Shown one piece after another: positions 1-6,262 of a stretch of 12,776 nt of DNA (positions are counted from its first letter, which is position 1; every line of letters begins with the position of its first letter). A program made the translations under genes and the position numbers. A model generated the notes under the pieces. It was not told where the DNA came from. It ran no database searches and was given only the letters and a program-made list of their open reading frames with translations. Source of the DNA: Bacteroidota bacterium (lineage in GTDB: Bacteria > Bacteroidota > Bacteroidia > JAADEI01); NCBI GenBank assembly GCA_024280615.1, contig JAJRPU010000013.1, positions 1 to 12,776 on the forward strand, written 5' to 3'.

Positions 1-147
1 CCCAACATTCAAAAGAAAAGGTTCTTTATTCCAGAGGAGAATAGGTGGATCACTTTGAAGGTGTCCACAGCAGCAATGAGAACAATTAACAAAAAGGGCA
101 TTTACGCATACTTACAGGAACTCAGGAAAAAGGGAGTTAAAATATAA
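1..147 (+). CDS. rpmB: 50S ribosomal protein L28, C-terminal part (5' end outside window)
   Basis: The frame is open from base 1 and ends at TAA 145-147, giving 48 visible residues. They read as the C-terminal half of bacterial L28: the RFFIPEENRWITLKVST stretch, then RTINKKGI, then a basic helix ending RKKGVKI. L28 is a small basic protein of the large ribosomal subunit. The N-terminal part lies to the left of the window. The L33 gene starts 6 bases after the stop, so the two are almost certainly co-transcribed, as is usual in Bacteroidota where L28, L33, a DUF4295 protein and FtsY follow one another. Family assignment is by recognised motif and is supported by the neighbours. Confidence 0.93.
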   Translation, partial: PNIQKKRFFIPEENRWITLKVSTAAMRTINKKGIYAYLQELRKKGVKI

Positions 148-153
148 TGTGCA

Positions 154-339
154 ATGGCTAAAAAAGGCAAGAACAGAGTGATGGTGATTTTGGAATGCAC
201 CGAACAGCCCAAGAAAGGGGTTGGTGGAGTATCTCGCTATTACACATTTAAAAACAAAATTAACACTCCCGGAAGACTAGAAAGAATGAAATACAACCCA
301 TACCTGAAGAGATACACCCTTCACAGAGAAGTTAAGTAA
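154..339 (+). CDS. rpmG: 50S ribosomal protein L33
   Basis: This 61-residue basic protein has the L33 signature: MAKKGKNRVMVILECTE at the start, SRYYTFKNKINTPGRLE in the middle, and KYNPYLKRYTLHREVK at the end. L33 is a component of the large ribosomal subunit near the E site. Only one cysteine is present, so this is the version without the four-cysteine zinc ribbon. The length matches Bacteroidota L33 proteins. The ATG at 154 is chosen because the protein begins exactly at the conserved MAKK. No Shine-Dalgarno is visible upstream. It lies 6 bases after rpmB and 11 bases before the DUF4295-like gene. Confidence 0.96.
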   Translation: MAKKGKNRVMVILECTEQPKKGVGGVSRYYTFKNKINTPGRLERMKYNPYLKRYTLHREVK

Positions 340-350
340 ATCAATTGCTT

Positions 351-521
351 ATGCCACCTAAGAAAAGAGTTAAAACCGGTCCTTCGCACTATCTGGTAGT
401 AAAGGCTGTAAGGAAAAATAATTCGTGGTCCTTTAAGAAGGAGGTTGTTCCTACCGAGGATTTAGATCAGGTTATCAAGCAAGCCCGTCAGGAGCAACAG
501 GAAGCATTGAAGAAAAAATAA
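351..521 (+). CDS. DUF4295-like small basic protein
   Basis: A 56-residue lysine-rich protein starts at ATG 351 (MPPKKRVKTG) and stops at TAA 519-521. Its position between rpmG and ftsY, its size, its basic N-terminus, and the middle section NNSWSFKKEVVPTEDLDQVI fit the DUF4295 family. That family is found at this place in Bacteroidota genomes, with a shared pattern of an aromatic-lysine-acidic run, then V-P, then an acidic helix. The C-terminal third is a charged helix rich in Q, E and K. The function of the family is unknown to me; the ribosomal context suggests a ribosome-associated role, which is inference. Family membership rests on short similarity plus synteny. Confidence 0.82.
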   Translation: MPPKKRVKTGPSHYLVVKAVRKNNSWSFKKEVVPTEDLDQVIKQARQEQQEALKKK

Positions 522-537
522 TATTGCGCTAGTGTAG

Positions 538-1437
538 ATGAAATCACTCTGGTCAGCATTAAAGCGTTTCAGGAGTAAACTTAGGAAAAAACTAGGATTT
601 TCACCGGACGAGTGGGAAGAGGTAGTTGAACAATTGCTGATTGAAGCAGATGTGGGCATTTCACTCACAGAACAAATAATAGAAGAACTTTCTGGAATAT
701 TAAGTTCCAAGCCTTCGGAAGAAGAAATCATAAATGCTTTACGAACAAGTCTTCTAAGAATATTTTCAGACCATCCCGTAACAAATTTATTGGAGGCTCC
801 TTTTGCTCAAAAACCTTTTGTTCTCTTCATAATAGGAGTAAACGGAACGGGCAAAACGACCACGATAGGTAAACTAGCTTACCTGTATACAAAGAAAGGT
901 TTTAAGGTTGTTCTTGGGGCAGGAGATACCTTCAGGGCAGCAGCAATTGAACAGCTAGAAAAATGGGCGAAACGTTCAGGTGCAAGGATAATTAAAGGGT
1001 CTTACGGAGGTGACCCAGGAGCAGTGGCATATCAAGCGATAGAAAGTGCTCTGGCACAGGGAGACGACATTGTAATTCTGGATTCAGCAGGAAGACTACA
1101 TAACAAAAGACATTTAATGGAAGAACTAGCTAAAATTAGAAAAGTAATCAAAAAGAAAATTTCTGATGCCCCGCACGAAACCTTACTTGTAATTGATGCC
1201 ACAACCGGTCAAACCGGTCTTGAACAAGCACGAATATTCAAGGAATTTGCAGAACCAACAGGAATAGTTCTTACTAAAATGGACGGCACTGCTAAGGGAG
1301 GAATAGCTTTGCCAATCTGGCATGAACTAAAAATTCCTATTAAACTGGTGGGTGTCGGCGAACAACCTGAAGATTTAATACCGTTCAACCCTGAAGAATA
1401 CGTTAATGCATTGCTACCCTCAAAAGACGAGAAATAA
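538..1437 (+). CDS. ftsY: Signal recognition particle receptor FtsY
   Basis: FtsY is the SRP-receptor GTPase that docks ribosome-nascent-chain-SRP complexes at the inner membrane. The protein has 299 residues. The four-helix N domain spans about residues 5-85 and the G domain about 90-295. Visible motifs are the P-loop GVNGTGKT (100-107), DTFRAAA (130-136), DSAGR (182-186), ATTGQ (221-225), TKMDG (246-250) and GVGEQPEDL near the C-terminus. The long acidic A domain of E. coli FtsY is absent, as in many other bacteria. DSAGR replaces the usual DTAGR, a conservative Ser-for-Thr change. The start at 538 gives the normal basic N-terminal helix. The stop codon overlaps the next gene's ATG (TAATG), which suggests translational coupling. 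In many Bacteroidota rimO follows ftsY; it does not here. Confidence 0.97.
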   Translation: MKSLWSALKRFRSKLRKKLGFSPDEWEEVVEQLLIEADVGISLTEQIIEELSGILSSKPSEEEIINALRTSLLRIFSDHPVTNLLEAPFAQKPFVLFIIGVNGTGKTTTIGKLAYLYTKKGFKVVLGAGDTFRAAAIEQLEKWAKRSGARIIKGSYGGDPGAVAYQAIESALAQGDDIVILDSAGRLHNKRHLMEELAKIRKVIKKKISDAPHETLLVIDATTGQTGLEQARIFKEFAEPTGIVLTKMDGTAKGGIALPIWHELKIPIKLVGVGEQPEDLIPFNPEEYVNALLPSKDEK

Positions 1438-1658
1438 TGACAAATCAGCAAGATACCATTCGGTTGGTTATTGAAGGCATGACCTGTGGCGGATGTGCTA
1501 AAACTGTTGCCGCATTGCTTCAAAAAGCCGGTTTTGAAGTTGAGGAGGTGAACCATGAAACAGGAATTGCTATAGTGAGAGGAAATGTGGAAGATATTAA
1601 ATCTGCTCAAAACTTGATTGAGGCTACTGGTTATAAAATAAAAGAGCTCCATAAATAA
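1437..1658 (+). CDS. HMA-domain protein, CopZ-like metal-binding protein
   Basis: This 73-residue protein is essentially one heavy-metal-associated domain. The metal site M-T-C-G-G-C lies at residues 15-20, with Cys17 and Cys20 as expected ligands. The segments IRLVIEGM, then a helix, then GIAIVRGNV, then GYKIKELHK match the beta-alpha-beta-beta-alpha-beta ferredoxin-like fold. Proteins of this type bind Cu(I) or similar soft metals and hand them to P-type ATPases. No ATPase, copper regulator or other metal gene is in the window, so the metal and partner are unknown. Its ATG overlaps the ftsY stop by one base, so it is probably translated from the same message as ftsY. There is no signal peptide, so it is expected in the cytoplasm. 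Confidence 0.88.
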   Translation: MTNQQDTIRLVIEGMTCGGCAKTVAALLQKAGFEVEEVNHETGIAIVRGNVEDIKSAQNLIEATGYKIKELHK

Positions 1659-1660
1659 AA

Positions 1661-2380
1661 TTGCTTTGGTTTTTGTCTGCAAAGTACATAACAACTAACC
1701 TTTGGACAACTTTATTGGTGTTTTTGCTATTTTCAGGAGGCTTTTATCTCAGCATCAAATACCTGCTTCTTAAACAATACGATCTGATTTATTACTGGTT
1801 GATTATTAAGATACACCCAAGCTTTGAACCATTAGAAATGTGGCAACAGTCAAGAGTAGGGCCCGATATCATTGGATTCTCTGCTACCCACACAAAATCT
1901 CACAATATAATTAAAGTCTCAGAGATAAGCACTAATGGACAAAATTTTCATGAACGAATCATTATTGACGCTATTGACACAATAAAACTTTACACAATTG
2001 AATTTAAGTATAAATCCAAGGATATTTTTACTGGGGAGGAATTCTATGACAGCACTACCAGTTTATGTCTTGCCTCTATTTTCACAAAACGGATGCACTC
2101 AATAAAAGCCAAGCAAGGAATTAACATAGGAACAAGAGGAAATGTTGGACACGCTCTACAAAAAGAATTCGCTAACCTGAATGAAATCTTAGATTATTAC
2201 GACCAAATTAAAGAATTCTTCTTGGAATTCAAGTCATATCCACAAGTCAACTGTATGCACGAATGGTGGTATACCGAATGCTTCCTCACAGTGCCAAAAT
2301 ATATAGATTCAATTGATATGTCTAAAGTTATACCCTACTTGAAGGATGCTAGAAGGAGTCTTTGCGGTACTAATAAATAA
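1661..2380 (+). CDS. Unrecognised protein with one N-terminal membrane segment
   Basis: I do not recognise this 239-residue protein. It has one strongly hydrophobic stretch at about residues 13-36 (TNLWTTLLVFLLFSGGFYLS), followed by a soluble region of about 200 residues. That region is rich in K, I, Y and F and carries a few cysteines (for example in LCLAS, VNCMHEWW and TECF). The layout suggests an inner-membrane anchor or uncleaved signal with a folded domain behind it. The start is uncertain. An in-frame stop lies at 1652-1654 and no ATG occurs before about residue 80, so TTG 1661 is the only plausible start that keeps the membrane segment. It begins 2 bases after the HMA gene, so it may be the last gene of that transcript. 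Its end faces a minus-strand gene 16 bases away. Confidence 0.6.
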   Translation: MLWFLSAKYITTNLWTTLLVFLLFSGGFYLSIKYLLLKQYDLIYYWLIIKIHPSFEPLEMWQQSRVGPDIIGFSATHTKSHNIIKVSEISTNGQNFHERIIIDAIDTIKLYTIEFKYKSKDIFTGEEFYDSTTSLCLASIFTKRMHSIKAKQGINIGTRGNVGHALQKEFANLNEILDYYDQIKEFFLEFKSYPQVNCMHEWWYTECFLTVPKYIDSIDMSKVIPYLKDARRSLCGTNK

Positions 2381-2392
2381 CAAATTATTAGT
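2369..2392. terminator. AT-rich inverted repeat between convergent genes, possible bidirectional terminator
   Basis: ACTAATAA (2369-2376) and TTATTAGT (2385-2392) form a perfect 8-base inverted repeat with an 8-base loop. On the plus strand it is followed by a short T-rich run. It lies exactly where the plus-strand hypothetical gene (stop at 2380) meets the minus-strand gene (stop at 2397). The position suits a shared terminator, but the stem is short and has only two G-C pairs, so it would be weak. Confidence 0.3.
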
Positions 2393-2396
2393 TTTC

Positions 2397-2925
2397 TTAA
2401 TCTTCTACAAAAGCACCACAAAGTTCCTTAAGGGCTTTTTGGGTTTTATTATAGAACCTATAAGAGCCAAACACTAAAAAGTCAGGAAACATAAACTTTT
2501 CTCCCTTTATTGATATGCTCATTAAATCAGAAATAAACTTTATGTTGTTGGGATTTACATTTCTAATATTGTAAACATCTTGATAAAATAAGTAAGTGTC
2601 TGATACATTCAATTCTAAAGGCACATCGGTCTTTTTGGCTAGAATTCATTAAAACACGTATTGATACTATATGTCGTCTGGTATAAACGTAGAAGAGATA
2701 GAAAGCAATGAAGAAGGTGGACATTAGGGCAAGTTTTTCCGTCATATAAGGAAGCAAGTCTTCTTGAGGTTTCTCTATGTGATACATAACTAAGATTATC
2801 AATGGGAATTCAATAATACTAAGTCCATTTATAAGTAGGAAATTATACAGCAATATCTTCCTCACATATTTCGGAGAGACCTTAAAGATAACCTGTTCAA
2901 TAACTTGTCCTGAGTTATCTTGCAT
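2397..2925 (-). pseudogene. Two-helix membrane protein interrupted by a probable one-base frameshift
   Basis: Two overlapping minus-strand frames appear to be one gene. The first starts at ATG 2925 and has membrane segments at about residues 24-48 (LLYNFLLINGLSIIEFPLII) and 65-81 (ALMSTFFIAFYLFYVY), then RRHIVSIRVLMNSSQK. The second resumes with KTDVPLELNVSDTYLFYQDV and ends AFVED at 2397. Removing one base from the five-T run at 2632-2636 joins them into a single frame of about 175 residues: two helices followed by a beta-rich cytoplasmic domain of about 80 residues. That layout resembles small membrane proteins with a PH-like domain, but I cannot assign a family. Either the gene is broken or the homopolymer was miscounted in sequencing. 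It follows nqrF by 42 bases on the same strand and has its own strong ribosome-binding site, so it may be read from the nqr transcript. Confidence 0.6.
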
Positions 2926-2933
2926 TAGAGTGT

Positions 2934-2941
2934 CCCTCCTT
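2934..2941 (-). promoter_or_regulatory. Strong Shine-Dalgarno before the frameshifted membrane gene
   Basis: On the minus strand, AAGGAGGG ends 8 bases before the ATG at 2925, an ideal ribosome-binding site. The upstream regions of the other genes in the window that I inspected (rpmG, DUF4295, ftsY, HMA, nqrA, nqrE, the M61 gene, the barrel gene) show nothing comparable, as expected for Bacteroidota. It fixes the start of this gene at 2925. Confidence 0.7.
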
Positions 2942-2967
2942 ACAAATTCCTAAGTGCTACAACTATC

Positions 2968-4233
2968 TTATCCACCGAAGTCGTCAAAAGCTATATTTTC
3001 TTTGGGCACGCCTAATTCATCAAGCATGTTCAGGACAGCCTTAAGCATTGGTGGTGGTCCACATATGTAATATTCACATTCTTCTGGTTCAGGATGGTCT
3101 TTCAGGTACATATCGTATAGCACCTGATGGATGAAGCCAACAGGTCCATCCCAATTGTCAGTTGGTTTAGGTTCTGAAAGAGCAATAACGAACTTAAAGT
3201 TGGGATTTTCTTGTTCCAAACGTCTGAAGTCCTCTTCGTAGAATATTTCCCGTTTTGAACGGGCACCGTACCAATATGATACCTTGGCTTTAGTCTTCAT
3301 TGTTTCAAGCAAGTGCATGATATGGGCTCGCAAAGGTGCCATTCCAGCACCCCCACCAATGTAAATCTTCTCTTTGTCTGTTGGTTTAATCAGGAAGTCG
3401 CCATAAGGACCAGAAATAGTTATTTTATCTCCCGGTTTTAGAGAGAACACATAGGAAGACATTTTACCAGGTGGAACATCCTTAAACCGGTTGTTTTTCC
3501 TATCCCAAGGTGGAAGGGCGATACGAATGTTAAACTTCATAATATCATGTCCTTCAGCAGGGTAATTAGCCATTGAGTAGGCTCTATACATACCGTCTTC
3601 ATCGTTGACAGCCCTTAGCTCCCAAATTTGTTGTCCGAAATCTTCTTCCCACCATTGTCTATAAGGTTCTTCAACATTAGGCTTTATGTCGGTGCCGTAA
3701 TGGAGATCAAAGGCAGGTGCATACAATTGGCAATATTGTCCGGGTTCAAAGTCAAGCCTTTCTCCCTCTGGTAGTCTAACAACCAATTCTTTGATATAAG
3801 TCGCCACATTCTTGTTACTAATAACTTCGCATTCCCACTTTTTAATACCAAATACTTCAGCTGGGACCTCAATTTTAAGGTCCTGTCTAATTTTAACCTG
3901 ACAAGCCAATCGCCAGCCTTCTTTCACCTCACGCCTGCTCAAGTGATTTAACTCTGTAGGTAATACATCTCCTCCACCTTCAAGGACTTTAAGTCTGCAT
4001 TGTCCACAGGTACCGCCACCTCCACACGCCGAGGGTAGCATAATGCCATGGGTAACAAGAACATCTAATAGTGAGGACCCAGGACTAGCATCTATTACTT
4101 TATCATTATTAACTAAAATTTTGACATTTCCAGCAGGCATAAGTTTCTTCTTAGCCCACATTATGACGATTGCAAGCCCTACAACTATTATTATGAAGAC
4201 CAGAATTGCCGCAACTATGTACAGTCCAGTCAT
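2968..4233 (-). CDS. nqrF: Na+-translocating NADH:quinone reductase subunit F
   Basis: NqrF is the electron-input subunit: it takes hydride from NADH to FAD and passes electrons through a 2Fe-2S cluster to the membrane subunits. The 421-residue protein has one N-terminal membrane helix (about 4-26) and a ferredoxin domain (about 36-125). The cluster ligands Cys70, Cys76, Cys79 and Cys111 are visible in SACGGGGTCGQC and LACQ. Next come an FAD domain with RAYS (217-220) and GKMSSY, and an NADH domain with GGGAGMAPLR (293-302) and CGPPPM (391-396). It ends with the family tail FDDFGG. All expected cofactor residues are present and the length is close to characterised NqrF. It is the last nqr gene, 12 bases after nqrE. 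The ATG at 4233 starts directly before the anchor helix. Confidence 0.98.
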   Translation of the reverse strand: MTGLYIVAAILVFIIIVVGLAIVIMWAKKKLMPAGNVKILVNNDKVIDASPGSSLLDVLVTHGIMLPSACGGGGTCGQCRLKVLEGGGDVLPTELNHLSRREVKEGWRLACQVKIRQDLKIEVPAEVFGIKKWECEVISNKNVATYIKELVVRLPEGERLDFEPGQYCQLYAPAFDLHYGTDIKPNVEEPYRQWWEEDFGQQIWELRAVNDEDGMYRAYSMANYPAEGHDIMKFNIRIALPPWDRKNNRFKDVPPGKMSSYVFSLKPGDKITISGPYGDFLIKPTDKEKIYIGGGAGMAPLRAHIMHLLETMKTKAKVSYWYGARSKREIFYEEDFRRLEQENPNFKFVIALSEPKPTDNWDGPVGFIHQVLYDMYLKDHPEPEECEYYICGPPPMLKAVLNMLDELGVPKENIAFDDFGG

Positions 4234-4245
4234 GTATTCCGTTTT

Positions 4246-4860
4246 TTAAAGTTTAATTCCAGCGAAGCCCATGAATGCAATCCCAAGCAATGCAGTGATT
4301 ATGAATGCTAAACCAAGTCCTCTCAAAGGCTTTACAACATTTGAATAGCGGACCTTTTGCCTGATGGCGGCAAATAGTACAATAGCGATAAACCATCCTA
4401 TGCCAACACCAAGGGCAAAAAATACTGATTCACCAAAGGTATAATCTCTCTCATCCATAAAGAGGCTACCCCCCAGAATAGCACAGTTAACTGTTATCAA
4501 AGGCAAGAATATTCCAAGAGCGGTATATAAAGCGGGGAAGAACCTTTCCACAACCATCTCAACGAGCTGAACAGAAGATGCAATAGTAGCAATGAACACA
4601 AGGAAGCTCAAGAAACTGAGGTCCACGGAAGCGAAGGATTGATGAAGCCAAGCTAACGCTCCCGGTTCAAGGAAGTATGTCTTCAAAAACCAGTTAAGAG
4701 GAATAGTTACAAGTTCAACTACAATAACAGCCAAGCCCAAGCCAAAGGCAGCATTGAAATTCTTTGAAATTGCAAGGTAAGAACACATTCCGAGAAAGAA
4801 GGCAAAAACCATGTTTTCTATGAAAATAGCCTTGATAGCAATGTTGAACATTTCCAACAT
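4246..4860 (-). CDS. nqrE: Na+-translocating NADH:quinone reductase subunit E
   Basis: This 204-residue integral membrane protein has about six hydrophobic helices. NqrE and NqrD are homologous, inverted partners that form the core of the Na+-NQR, each supplying two cysteines to an intramembrane iron-sulfur centre between them. Here the expected cysteines are Cys26 (in FLGMCSYLA) and Cys126 (in LITVNCAILGG). The motifs NCAILGG, FGESVFFALGVGIGWF and PLRGLGLAFI are typical of the NqrE/RnfA family. NqrE rather than RnfA is supported by the surrounding nqr genes. It starts 20 bases after nqrD and ends 12 bases before nqrF, with no separate promoter seen. Confidence 0.97.
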   Translation of the reverse strand: MLEMFNIAIKAIFIENMVFAFFLGMCSYLAISKNFNAAFGLGLAVIVVELVTIPLNWFLKTYFLEPGALAWLHQSFASVDLSFLSFLVFIATIASSVQLVEMVVERFFPALYTALGIFLPLITVNCAILGGSLFMDERDYTFGESVFFALGVGIGWFIAIVLFAAIRQKVRYSNVVKPLRGLGLAFIITALLGIAFMGFAGIKL

Positions 4861-4880
4861 GGCACTTCTATTTTAGATTT

Positions 4881-5546
4881 TTATGAGACATCTATCAGTT
4901 TAGGATTTAACCATCTGTGCAACCAAATAAGCACTCCCACTGTTATCAGTGCGGCGGGCGGGAGCAACATCAAACCATTGTTGACGTAACCAAGTTCGTA
5001 AAATGCCTGTGGAATTACAGGAATATCAAAAATTGTTCCAGAGCCGAGTAACTCACGGAAGAAAGCAACTAATATAAGCACTGCTCCGTATCCTAAACCA
5101 TTGCCTATACCATCTAGCAAAGAGGGCCATGGCTTGTTACCCATTGCAAAAGCCTCAAGGCGTCCCATTATAATACAGTTGGTTATTATAAGACCCACGA
5201 AAACAGACAATTGCTTACTTACATCATAGGCAAAAGCCTTCAAAATCTGGTCCACCAGAATAACAAGAGAAGAGATAACTACAAGTTGTACTATCATTCT
5301 AATGCGGTGTGGAATGGTGTTTCTTAATAAAGAGATAGTAAGGTTTGAGAAAGCTGTTACTGCTATGACTGCTATAGACATTACCACGGCTGGCTCCAAC
5401 TTAACTGTAACGGCTAATGCAGAACAAATCCCCAGAACTTGAACTGTAATAGGGTTTATATCATTGATGGGGTCAAGGAGATAGCGAAGGTTTTTTCTTG
5501 AGAAGAGCCCTTCTTTTTTCTGTTGTTTAACTGCTGTCTTACTCAT
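4881..5546 (-). CDS. nqrD: Na+-translocating NADH:quinone reductase subunit D
   Basis: This 221-residue integral membrane subunit is the paralogue and structural partner of NqrE. The cysteines expected to bind the membrane iron-sulfur centre are Cys41 (LGICSALAVT) and Cys124 (ITNCIIMGRLEAFA). Other family marks are NPITVQVLGIC near the N-terminus, RIRMIVQLVVI, and GNGLGYGAVL. A basic cytoplasmic N-terminus of about 30 residues precedes the first helix. The start codon overlaps the nqrC stop (ATGA), a classic sign of translational coupling. The NqrD/RnfE ambiguity is resolved by the operon. Length is slightly above the usual 210 or so residues because of the N-terminal tail. Confidence 0.97.
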   Translation of the reverse strand: MSKTAVKQQKKEGLFSRKNLRYLLDPINDINPITVQVLGICSALAVTVKLEPAVVMSIAVIAVTAFSNLTISLLRNTIPHRIRMIVQLVVISSLVILVDQILKAFAYDVSKQLSVFVGLIITNCIIMGRLEAFAMGNKPWPSLLDGIGNGLGYGAVLILVAFFRELLGSGTIFDIPVIPQAFYELGYVNNGLMLLPPAALITVGVLIWLHRWLNPKLIDVS

Positions 5547-6262
5547 GCTTGTACCTTTTTAATTTTTTCCTGTTTAATTTTTTCAAGGACAGGTTTGTAG
5601 AGAGGCAACCATTCTCTAAGCATTTCATCTACACCGTTTGTTGTTAATGTTGCACCTGAGACTCCATCAATTTCGCTATCGCTCTTAGCCCTGCCTGCTT
5701 TAACCACACGAAGCACATACCTACCTGATTCATCAAATGCCTTTCTTCCTACAAATTTAGACTGAAATTCTTGTTCTGTAATTTTAGCGCCTAATCCTGG
5801 TGTTTCGCTCTTATGGTCAAAAACTACGCCAGCAATCGTTGTCAAGTCATCTTCAAAGGCTACATATCCCCAGATTGGTCCCCAAAGTCCTACGCCATAA
5901 CAAGGAACGATGTACTTGGAATCCTCAAATACGAAAACCGGCAGTAACCTATCCTCAGGTTTCTTTTTTCTTTCCTGCCCCACATCTATTTTAAACGCTG
6001 TTCCGGGTCCTTCTTCTACAATGGTCCCGTCATGCTTTCCAACAAACTCTTTCACTTTATCGTGGAAAACGTCATCGGCATTCTTTTTATTGAAATCAGA
6101 AAATCCCACTGTTCTAAAAATGTATGATATTTTTTCAAATTTTATATTTTTTTCCTGATGTGGTTTAAGTGCCATTGAGACGATTGCGAGGGCTGAACCA
6201 ACAATGAACGCCATTCCGAGGGAATACAAAATTGTATATGTTGTGCTATTTGTATTAGGCAT
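5543..6262 (-). CDS. nqrC: Na+-translocating NADH:quinone reductase subunit C (FMN-bearing)
   Basis: NqrC carries a covalently bound FMN and relays electrons on the periplasmic side. The 239-residue protein has one N-terminal membrane helix (about 10-32) and a periplasmic FMN-binding domain. The flavinylation motif is D-G-V-S-G-A-T at 199-205, with Thr205 the expected phosphoester attachment site. Other family marks are GLWGPIWGYVAFE (125-137) and the HKSETPGLGAKI segment (150-161). Attachment of FMN requires the flavin transferase ApbE, which is not in this window. The gene overlaps nqrB by 8 bases at its start and nqrD by 4 bases at its end. Confidence 0.98.
   Translation of the reverse strand: MPNTNSTTYTILYSLGMAFIVGSALAIVSMALKPHQEKNIKFEKISYIFRTVGFSDFNKKNADDVFHDKVKEFVGKHDGTIVEEGPGTAFKIDVGQERKKKPEDRLLPVFVFEDSKYIVPCYGVGLWGPIWGYVAFEDDLTTIAGVVFDHKSETPGLGAKITEQEFQSKFVGRKAFDESGRYVLRVVKAGRAKSDSEIDGVSGATLTTNGVDEMLREWLPLYKPVLEKIKQEKIKKVQA

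Noticed and set aside
1209..1694. Minus-strand 161-residue frame opposite ftsY and the HMA gene.
   Set aside because: It lies antisense to two clearly identified genes and its sequence shows no domain pattern; shadow frame.
4246..6262. Possibility that the membrane subunits belong to an Rnf complex rather than Nqr.
   Set aside because: NqrA, NqrB and the NqrF fusion of ferredoxin with an NADH/FAD reductase are all present in canonical Nqr order, which excludes Rnf.
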